This document shows positions 5,805-11,629 of a stretch of DNA of 11,629 nucleotides, piece by piece; position 1 is the stretch's first letter, and each line of letters starts with the position of its first letter. The stretch is from positions 1 through 11,629 of the forward strand of contig CAZUWF010000044.1 of NCBI GenBank assembly GCA_964624065.1, written 5' to 3'. The notes beneath the pieces are model-generated. The model was not told the DNA's origin. It did not search any database and saw only the letters and a program-made list of their open reading frames with translations. Position numbers and translations under genes: made by a program. This stretch comes from UBA7960 sp964624065 (GTDB lineage Bacteria > Bacteroidota > Bacteroidia > Bacteroidales > UBA7960).

Positions 5805-6776
5805 ATGAAGCGATATTCTCTTGGCTTTTTTCCTACCCCGATACAGAAATTAGAAAATCTTTCAACAAAATACAGCCAGCACCAAATTTTTGTAAAGCGA
5901 GACGACCAAACAGGTTTGGCTTCCGGCGGTAACAAGACCCGCAAGCTAGAGTACTTGGTTGCCGATGCCATACAAGCGGGCTGTGATACAATCATTACTG
6001 TGGGCGCACAGCAGTCTAACCACTGCAGGCAAACGGCCGCAGCTTGTGCAGTATCTGGCATTGATTGCACCCTAGTGGTTAGAGGAAACGAGCCAATATT
6101 GAAACAAGGAAACCTTCTGCTATCTTACTTGCTAGGGGCCAAGATACATTACACCGGAGGAGAGATAACCGATGAGGGAGTAAATGATCTAATCGTCAAT
6201 CTAAAAAAGCACAACAAAAAACCCTACCTTATCCCTTATGGTGGATCCAATAAAATTGGGATCCTTGGGTTTGTTGATGCTATGGGGGAGCTAAAACAGC
6301 AAATGACCGCAATGCACATTGAATTCGACTATATTTTCTTTGCAAGCTGCTCGGGCGGTACTCAAGCAGGAATTACAATAGGAAATAAACTTTTTGGCAT
6401 ATCCTCAAAACTGATGCCTGTGAGTATCCAAAAACCCGATGGGAATACCGAGCCCCTCGAAGAAATGGTAATGAACCTGTGTATGCAAGGAAAGGAAATT
6501 ATGAACGCAAATCTAACTTTCAAAAACGAGGATGTTGAGTTAGTTAAGGGATATGATGAGGCAGGATACGGGGCATTAACTAACAACGAACGCTCTGCCA
6601 TTATTGAACTTGCAACTTCCGAAGGTATTATTCTGGATCCTGTTTATACCGGCAGGGCATTTTTTGCAATGACTGACCTTATGAAAAAAAATGCTTTGGA
6701 CCCAAATTCAAGGATACTGTTTTGGCATACCGGAGGGCTACCGGCCAATTTTGACTACGCGGCCGAATTGGTTTAA
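5805..6776 (+). CDS. D-cysteine desulfhydrase (PLP-dependent, ACC-deaminase family)
   Basis: A fold-type II PLP enzyme expected to break D-cysteine into pyruvate, ammonia and sulfide in the cytoplasm. In 323 residues: FFPTP near the start, SGGNKTRKLEY (40-50) with the PLP lysine K44, GAQQSNHCRQTAAACA (67-82), a SCSGGTQAG phosphate loop in the second half, DPVYTG (278-283) and WHTGGLPA (307-314). The ACC-deaminase family is separated at two active-site positions: ACC deaminases carry Glu and Leu, desulfhydrases Ser/Thr and Thr. Here both are Thr (T282 and T309), which argues for D-cysteine desulfhydrase and against ACC deaminase. The ATG at 5805 is chosen over the in-frame TTG at 5796 because it sits at normal distance from the exact -7 box. 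It appears monocistronic, converging with the next gene. The true physiological substrate is inferred. Confidence 0.82.
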   Translation: MKRYSLGFFPTPIQKLENLSTKYSQHQIFVKRDDQTGLASGGNKTRKLEYLVADAIQAGCDTIITVGAQQSNHCRQTAAACAVSGIDCTLVVRGNEPILKQGNLLLSYLLGAKIHYTGGEITDEGVNDLIVNLKKHNKKPYLIPYGGSNKIGILGFVDAMGELKQQMTAMHIEFDYIFFASCSGGTQAGITIGNKLFGISSKLMPVSIQKPDGNTEPLEEMVMNLCMQGKEIMNANLTFKNEDVELVKGYDEAGYGALTNNERSAIIELATSEGIILDPVYTGRAFFAMTDLMKKNALDPNSRILFWHTGGLPANFDYAAELV

Positions 6777-6893
6777 GCCAAACTGGGGCATAAGTCAATA
6801 GATATTAAGGAAAATGGTGTAGAAATTCAAGTTATGATCCCATCAAAAAAAAAATTACCCTGCCCAATTTCTGCCCGTAAGGCTTCCTCACCG

Positions 6894-7529
6894 TTACCAT
6901 CCAGGCCACAAGAATGAAGGGCCCCTGTAGGAGCCCAAACTGTTGGGCAAAATAAAAGGGCTTGGTCGCTCTGAAACTGAAAACCCGGCACCGATCCTGA
7001 AACTTTCCGATAGTTTAAATTCTAGGTTCATCGAAATGCCCTTGATAATTGAGTTTGTTAACTGACCATTGCCAGTTTCAAGGGCGCTAGGAATATTATT
7101 GCGATTTATCCAAGTGCTTCCAAACAATGATAGGTTTTGGTTAATCTTGTATACACCACCAACAAAGGCACTAACCCCCCAGAGAGCCCTTGTCAAAACA
7201 GGATTGCCTCCCTGAAAGATGCCGTTGACGGGAAAAAGTGGCGAATTGCTTCCGGTGGCTTGAAAAAATGCCAGTTCCGCCCCAGCGAAAAGCAAAAAAC
7301 GGTTTGATATCCAATGCCTGAAAAATGGACTTGCTGACTGCGAAAACAGGGAATATCCCTCAAAACCAAAAACGTAAGATGTTCCAAAACTTATCCCAGT
7401 GGCAGTCTTCGGAGGGCGATTCTCGCTGGTACCCTCAGAATCTGAAAAATTGGGGTCTTGGCCGGCAAGACTGGCAGCGGCTAGAAAGAAAGCCAATAAG
7501 GGAAATAGTCGTGAAAATGCTAATTTCAT
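6894..7529 (-). CDS. Secreted, probably outer-membrane beta-rich protein of unknown function
   Basis: I do not recognise a named family. The 211-residue product has a clear Sec signal peptide (MKLAFSRL, a hydrophobic core to about residue 19, likely cleavage SLA|GQD at about 22), then a short acidic, disordered-looking linker, then alternating hydrophobic and polar strands rich in Gly, Phe and Asn (for example GISFGTSYVFGFEGY, RFLLFAGAELAFF, ISMNLEFKL, FRIGAGFSVS). This suits a small beta-barrel or periplasmic/outer-membrane beta protein. The longer reading from TTG 7556 is rejected because that TTG lies in the -7 box of the promoter; ATG 7529 starts exactly at the signal peptide. The tail, ending FLWPGW, is unusual for a barrel, and the +1 frame stays open for over 40 codons past the divergence, so a frameshift near the C-terminus is possible. 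It is divergent from the patatin gene. Confidence 0.7.
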   Translation of the reverse strand: MKLAFSRLFPLLAFFLAAASLAGQDPNFSDSEGTSENRPPKTATGISFGTSYVFGFEGYSLFSQSASPFFRHWISNRFLLFAGAELAFFQATGSNSPLFPVNGIFQGGNPVLTRALWGVSAFVGGVYKINQNLSLFGSTWINRNNIPSALETGNGQLTNSIIKGISMNLEFKLSESFRIGAGFSVSERPSPFILPNSLGSYRGPSFLWPGW

Positions 7530-7553
7530 AACTGCAGCATTTTGGGCGTGCGG

Positions 7554-7586
7554 CAAATTTAAAAATTAAACAGCTTTTTTGGCAAA
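7554..7586 (-). promoter_or_regulatory. Bacteroidota-type promoter for the secreted-protein gene
   Basis: On the minus strand TTTG (7583-7586), a 21-base spacer and TAAATTTG (7554-7561) match both halves of the consensus exactly. The expected transcript start a few bases on leaves a short leader of about 20 bases before ATG 7529. This is the best promoter match in the window. Confidence 0.65.
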
Positions 7587-7667
7587 CTTATTGGATAATT
7601 TAACAATTTTATCCCAAAAATTAATAACTTGCAGTTCATTTGGTATTACCCTTAAGTATAATTTCCG

Positions 7668-8429
7668 ATGAAAGAAAACAATGTCGGCCTGCTGCTAAGT
7701 GGAGGAGGCACCCGAGGTTTTGCCCATCTGGGAGTTTGGAAGGCAATTATGGAGATAGGAATTAAGCCAGACTTGATTGCCGGGGTTAGCGCAGGAAGCA
7801 TTGCAGGAGCATTCATGGCCGATGGCCAGACCCCCCATCAAGCCTTCAGCCTTTTGACTAGCAAATCGTTGTTTGATTTTGTGAAAATGGGCTTTCCTCG
7901 TCGTGGATTTGCCAGGATGGATAAATTCGAGAAATTGCTAAGGGAGGAACTCCAGGCAAAGAATATCCAAGACCTCTCCTTGCAACTTAAAATATTCGCA
8001 ACAAACCTGAATAGCGCCGAATTGGAATCCTTTGAAAAGGGAGATCTGGTAGATGCCATTATTGCCTCCTCCTCAATTCCCGTGCTCTTCGAGCCACGTA
8101 ATATTAACGGCCAACTGTATCTTGACGGGGGTCTGGTAAATAACTTCCCCGCCGAGGTCATTAGGGGCAGTTGCAAAACCCTCATAGGTGTTAATCTGAA
8201 TCCCTTGGCTTATGACAATGATTTTGGTAGTTTGAGGAAAGTTGCTGAGCGGTGCTTCCACATAATGGTCAGAACCCACGCAATACGCAAGATGCACCTT
8301 TGTGATTATTACATTGAGCCACAAAAACTTGACAAGATTAGCATACTCAACACTTCCCTTGCCAAGGAAGTTTTTGACTACGGCTACACGGAAGCGATGA
8401 AAGTTTTAAAGAAAGGAGGAAGTGAATAG
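7668..8429 (+). CDS. Patatin-like phospholipase family protein
   Basis: A lipid acyl hydrolase of the patatin fold with a Ser-Asp dyad, probably acting on phospholipids or lysophospholipids at the inner face of the membrane. Seen in 253 residues: the oxyanion loop SGGGTRGFAHLG (11-22), the nucleophile elbow GVSAG (39-43, Ser41) and LDGG (152-155, Asp153), all correctly ordered. There is no signal peptide, transmembrane segment, POTRA or surface-antigen domain. It is therefore a short stand-alone enzyme like the bacterial RssA/YlbK/YchK group rather than the large secreted PlpD type. ATG 7668 places the GGG loop about ten residues in, as in relatives. The gene is divergent from the secreted-protein gene with about 140 bases between starts, and cysS follows 170 bases later. 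The substrate cannot be read from the sequence. Confidence 0.88.
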   Translation: MKENNVGLLLSGGGTRGFAHLGVWKAIMEIGIKPDLIAGVSAGSIAGAFMADGQTPHQAFSLLTSKSLFDFVKMGFPRRGFARMDKFEKLLREELQAKNIQDLSLQLKIFATNLNSAELESFEKGDLVDAIIASSSIPVLFEPRNINGQLYLDGGLVNNFPAEVIRGSCKTLIGVNLNPLAYDNDFGSLRKVAERCFHIMVRTHAIRKMHLCDYYIEPQKLDKISILNTSLAKEVFDYGYTEAMKVLKKGGSE

Positions 8430-8576
8430 TAACTGTAGTTGAAGGCAATACAGAATATCACCCGATAACCTAAGGCTTCTCAAAAATCAAACCATACAAC
8501 CCGAGGACCCAAAAACTTTTTAGCTTCCCCTGCCTTTTATTTTTCATTCTCCATTTTTCGCTCTTGGTTTAGTTTA

Positions 8577-8584
8577 TAACTTTG
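8577..8584 (+). promoter_or_regulatory. -7 box of the putative cysS promoter
   Basis: TAACTTTG is an exact TAnnTTTG match; a T-rich -33 region (TTTT at 8554-8557, 19-base spacing) is only a partial match. The leader to ATG 8600 would be about 10 bases. The box contains the TTG that would otherwise be read as an earlier cysS start. Confidence 0.5.
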
Positions 8585-8599
8585 CCTCAAAAAATTACA

Positions 8600-10075
8600 A
8601 TGCAGCAAGATCTGGTTGTTTACAATTCGCTTTCGCGGAAAAAGGAAGCGTTCGTTCCGCTCAATTCGCCATTTGTAGGAATGTATGTTTGCGGTCCGAC
8701 CGTTTATGGGGATGCCCATTTAGGGCACGCCCGCCCGGCTATTACCTTCGATGTTGTTTTTAGGTACCTCAAGCATTTGGGCTACAAGGTAAGGTACGTC
8801 CGTAACATTACCGATGTTGGGCACCTCGAAAACGATGCCGACGCGGGCGAGGACAAAATTGCAAAGAAGGCGCGTTTGGAACAGCTTGAACCCATGGAGG
8901 TGGTGCAGTATTTTTCTGACCGGTACCACGCCGATATGGAGAAGCTAAACGTGCAGAAACCATCAATCGAGCCAAGGGCCTCGGGTCATATTATCGAACA
9001 GATTGAACTCGTCAAGGCCATTTTAGAGTCTGGTTTTGCCTACGAGGTAAATGGTTCGGTGTATTTTGATGTTGAAAAGTATCATACAAAGTACAATTAC
9101 GGTAAACTTAGCGGACGGATCTTGGAAGATATGATGGCTGGATACAGGGAGCTTGAAGGGCAAGACGAGAAACGCAACCCCTTTGACTTTGCACTTTGGA
9201 AAAAGGCCGATTCCTCGCACATAATGCGCTGGCCATCCCCTTGGGGCGAAGGTTTTCCAGGCTGGCATTTAGAGTGCTCGGCAATGGGCACCAAGTACCT
9301 CGGAGAGGAATTTGACATTCACGGCGGTGGAATGGACTTGCTTTTCCCTCACCACGAGTGCGAAATTGCTCAATGCAACGCCGCCTACCAAACCGATTCG
9401 GCCCGCTACTGGCTTCATAACAATATGATAACCATCAATGGCCAAAAAATGGGTAAGTCGCTCGGCAACTTCATAACACTCAATGAGTTCTTTACCGGTG
9501 CCCATAATTCTCTCGATTCGGCTTACTCGCCCATGACAATACGGTTCTTCATATTGCAAGCACAGTACCGAAGCACGCTCGATTTTGGCAACGAGGCGCT
9601 TCAAGCTGCCGAAAAAGGGTTGAAAAGACTTTTGCAAGCACACGAAAATCTTCAAAAAATTACCCCTTCACAATCATTTTCGGTTGATGTTTCAGGCATT
9701 AGGCAGCAATGCTACTTGGCAATGAACGATGATTTCAACACCCCGTTGGTGCTTGCAGCCCTTTTCGATGCATCTAGAATCATTAATTCGGTCGTCGATA
9801 AAAAAGAATCCCTTTCATTGCAGCAAATTGACGAGCTCAAAGAAACTTTCAACGTTTTTCTTGTTGAAATTCTGGGGCTTAAGCCCGAAAGCTCCCACGC
9901 AGGCTCTAAGGAAAAAGAGGCTCTCGACGGGCTGATGAAAATGATTTTGGATATGCGACATAACGCCCGTCAAACCAAAGACTGGGTAACCTCTGACCTA
10001 ATCAGAAACAATCTTTCGAAGCTAAATATAGTGGTAAAAGACGGTAAGGACGGGGCTACTTGGGAACTCAATTAG
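8600..10075 (+). CDS. cysS: Cysteinyl-tRNA synthetase
   Basis: Class I aminoacyl-tRNA synthetase that charges tRNA-Cys in the cytoplasm. In 491 residues: the zinc ligand C31 in CGPTVYGDAHLGHAR, the HIGH-type signature HLGH (40-43), NITDVGH (69-75), the second zinc ligand C226 in GWHLECSAM, zinc ligands H251 and E255 in PHHECEIAQ, HGGGMDLLFP just before them, and the KMSKS-type loop KMGKS (283-287). The C-terminal helical and anticodon-binding part has the usual DALY-like segment, and the length is slightly above the E. coli enzyme (461). The start at ATG 8600 is preferred over TTG 8582, which lies in the -7 promoter box. It is likely monocistronic. The gene converges with the downstream peptidase gene. 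Confidence 0.97.
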   Translation: MQQDLVVYNSLSRKKEAFVPLNSPFVGMYVCGPTVYGDAHLGHARPAITFDVVFRYLKHLGYKVRYVRNITDVGHLENDADAGEDKIAKKARLEQLEPMEVVQYFSDRYHADMEKLNVQKPSIEPRASGHIIEQIELVKAILESGFAYEVNGSVYFDVEKYHTKYNYGKLSGRILEDMMAGYRELEGQDEKRNPFDFALWKKADSSHIMRWPSPWGEGFPGWHLECSAMGTKYLGEEFDIHGGGMDLLFPHHECEIAQCNAAYQTDSARYWLHNNMITINGQKMGKSLGNFITLNEFFTGAHNSLDSAYSPMTIRFFILQAQYRSTLDFGNEALQAAEKGLKRLLQAHENLQKITPSQSFSVDVSGIRQQCYLAMNDDFNTPLVLAALFDASRIINSVVDKKESLSLQQIDELKETFNVFLVEILGLKPESSHAGSKEKEALDGLMKMILDMRHNARQTKDWVTSDLIRNNLSKLNIVVKDGKDGATWELN

Positions 10076-10111
10076 TCCTGTTTGAAAGTAACCCATTAAT
10101 TGATGTAAGGT

Positions 10112-10166
10112 GCTGAAAGTTGGTTGGTGGAGTTTTAAAAATAAAACAACTTCTGCCAAAACCAGC
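10112..10166. terminator. Weak candidate bidirectional terminator between convergent genes
   Basis: Between the cysS and peptidase stop codons, GTTTTA (10132-10137) and TAAAAC (10142-10147) pair around AAAA. Outer GCTG (10112-10115) and CAGC (10163-10166), with some GGTT/AACC pairing, could extend an imperfect stem. The pairing is A/T-rich and interrupted; position between convergent genes is the main argument. Confidence 0.22.
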
Positions 10167-10170
10167 AAAA

Positions 10171-11556
10171 TTAGGCCATCAATTCCTCAACCTCGGCCAC
10201 GGTTTTTGGAATCGGTTTTCCGAGCACACGATACCCGGTTTCGGTTACAAGCACATCGTCTTCGATCCTTATCCCACCAAATCCAAGGTATTCCTTCACT
10301 TTATCGTAATTAATATACTCTTCAAATTTCTTCTCGCTTTCCCATTTTTCAATTAGGGCTGGAATAAAGTAAATGCCAGGCTCTACAGTTAGCACGAATC
10401 CCGGTTTAAGGCTTTTTCCCAGGCGAAGATATGCGGTTCCGAACAAGTCCGAACGTTTAACTTCGTTGTCGTAGCCAACGAAGTTTTCTCCGAGATCCTC
10501 CATATCGTGAACGTCGAGTCCTAGCATGTGGCCCAACCCATGGGGCATAAACAATGCCGTAGCGGCCTTCTCTGCTGCTTCGGCTATGTTGCCCTTCATT
10601 AGGCCTAACCTTTTAAGACCCTCGCCGATAACATTAATTGCAAGCAGGTGGATGCTCTTGAACGCAACTCCGGGTTTTATGGCTTCTATTGCCTTGATGT
10701 TGGCTTCCAGCACGATTTCGTAAATTTCTTTCTGCTTTTGCGAGAACTTGCCGCCAACCGGTATGGTACGGGTGTGGTCGCTACAATAGCGCATCGGGGT
10801 TTCGCAGCCACCGTCAACAAGCAACAAGTCGCCAGCTTCCAAGAGGTTGCTATGGTCGTGGTTGTGCAAGGTTTCGCCGCGCCTACTAAGAATTAGCGGA
10901 AAAGACAAAGACCCTCCCCCGGCAATTGCAATTCCTTCAACGGTCCCTGCAACTGTTTGTTCCCAGGTGCCAGGCCTGGCCATTCTCATAGCAGTGGTGT
11001 GCATAAGGTAGGCAGTATCTATGGCCTTTTCAATTTCCTTTATCTCGTTAAGGTCCTTGATTTCCCTTAAAGCAACTACGGAATTAATTAGCTCAACAGA
11101 AGCCTGGGCCTTCAGTTCGGTGATGGGAATATCAAGCAATTCGGACATCAAAATTTTGTTTTCGGCCCGGTACGGGGGCAAAAAGTGAATCTTCCTTCCC
11201 TGGTTGCGGGCACGTTTAACATATTCAGCCAGGTGGCCAAAAGGGGCAGAATTTCCAACGCCAACTTTTTCTGCCTTTTCTTTTACAAGTGGTTGCGGGC
11301 CCATCCAAATTATGCTTTCCAGCGAAACATCGTTGCCAAAAAGATACTCCTCACCACTGTCAACATCAATGATCCCGGCCATTTGTTGGTGGTCAATGCC
11401 AAAAAAGTAGAGGAAGTTGCTATCTTGCCTGAATCGATAGGTGTTTGCGGCGTAGTTCATCGGGACGTCCACGTTACCCATTATCAAAATTAGGCCCGAC
11501 TCGAACGATCGAGCCAGTTTCTGGCGGCGATTTACGTAGGTTGCGGCTTCGAACAT
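10171..11556 (-). CDS. Xaa-Pro aminopeptidase (peptidase M24B family)
   Basis: A cytoplasmic dinuclear metallo-exopeptidase that removes an N-terminal residue before proline, used in peptide turnover. The 461-residue protein has the two-domain layout of aminopeptidase P: an N-terminal creatinase-like domain (about 1-170, with YRFRQDSNFLYFFGI, typical of AMP_N) and a pita-bread catalytic domain. All five metal ligands are visible: D248 (LLVDGGCE), D260 (SDHTRTIPV), H343 (HGLGHMLGLDVHD, with H350 as active-site His), E393 (TVEPGIYF) and E433 (GIRIEDD). There is no signal peptide. Start ATG 11556 follows an A-rich leader without a Shine-Dalgarno sequence, and no -7 consensus was found in the remaining 73 bases upstream. 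It appears monocistronic and convergent with cysS. Assignment to pepP/AMP-P type is firm; exact substrates are not readable. Confidence 0.93.
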   Translation of the reverse strand: MFEAATYVNRRQKLARSFESGLILIMGNVDVPMNYAANTYRFRQDSNFLYFFGIDHQQMAGIIDVDSGEEYLFGNDVSLESIIWMGPQPLVKEKAEKVGVGNSAPFGHLAEYVKRARNQGRKIHFLPPYRAENKILMSELLDIPITELKAQASVELINSVVALREIKDLNEIKEIEKAIDTAYLMHTTAMRMARPGTWEQTVAGTVEGIAIAGGGSLSFPLILSRRGETLHNHDHSNLLEAGDLLLVDGGCETPMRYCSDHTRTIPVGGKFSQKQKEIYEIVLEANIKAIEAIKPGVAFKSIHLLAINVIGEGLKRLGLMKGNIAEAAEKAATALFMPHGLGHMLGLDVHDMEDLGENFVGYDNEVKRSDLFGTAYLRLGKSLKPGFVLTVEPGIYFIPALIEKWESEKKFEEYINYDKVKEYLGFGGIRIEDDVLVTETGYRVLGKPIPKTVAEVEELMA

Positions 11557-11629
11557 AGTTTATTTTTTTAGGTGTTTTAACCCATTGTGCATTTAGAAAA
11601 AAAGAAAAAAAAGATTGTTCATTTGACAA

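Noticed and set aside
5558..5932. 124-codon plus ORF running into the desulfhydrase gene
   Set aside because: It reads straight through a perfect terminator stem and the next promoter, then out of frame through the enzyme gene.
7639..7666. TTTG and TATAATTT just before the patatin ATG as a promoter
   Set aside because: The spacing is too short and the box ends almost at the start codon, so transcription would begin inside the gene.

Overview
The window looks like chromosomal DNA from a member of the Bacteroidota, probably an anaerobic or facultative Bacteroidales-type organism. The signs are promoter-like sites matching the Bacteroidota consensus (TTTG, about 19-21 bases, TAnnTTTG) before several genes, mostly A/T-rich leaders without a Shine-Dalgarno sequence, and the gene families present. 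No tRNA, rRNA, CRISPR array, phage gene or intact insertion sequence was seen. It reads as an ordinary housekeeping and accessory-metabolism region.

Region 1 (58-2716, minus strand) is a tight molybdenum/tungsten-cofactor operon transcribed in the order E1-like HesA/MoeB/ThiF protein, moeA, moaA. MoaA makes the first precursor from GTP, the E1-like protein would adenylate a MoaD-type sulfur carrier, and MoeA inserts the metal. MoaA is an unusually compact form, and the E1-like protein lacks the zinc and thioester cysteines. moaC, moaD and moaE are not in the window.

Region 2 (3012-4704, plus strand) is a divergent two-gene amino-sugar operon: a BadF-type murein-sugar kinase and MurQ, the MurNAc-6-phosphate etherase. 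Together they would convert salvaged MurNAc to GlcNAc-6-phosphate. The 295-base divergent intergenic region holds a promoter-like site, a perfect small hairpin and a 27-codon ORF overlapping the kinase start.

Region 3 (4705-5804) is about 1.1 kb without a recognisable gene. It contains a possible 58-residue membrane peptide (minus strand), a stretch open on both strands that matches nothing I recognise, and a strong orphan rho-independent terminator directly before the next promoter. This is the most likely place for something undescribed, such as a small RNA or a gene remnant, but the evidence is weak.

Region 4 (5805-11556) holds, in order: a PLP-dependent D-cysteine desulfhydrase (plus); a small secreted or outer-membrane beta-rich protein (minus); a patatin-like phospholipase (plus); cysteinyl-tRNA synthetase cysS (plus); and an M24B Xaa-Pro aminopeptidase (minus). 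These look like independent transcription units. D-cysteine breakdown and cysteine charging lie close together, but nothing shows they are co-regulated. I did not find a convincing new multi-gene system.
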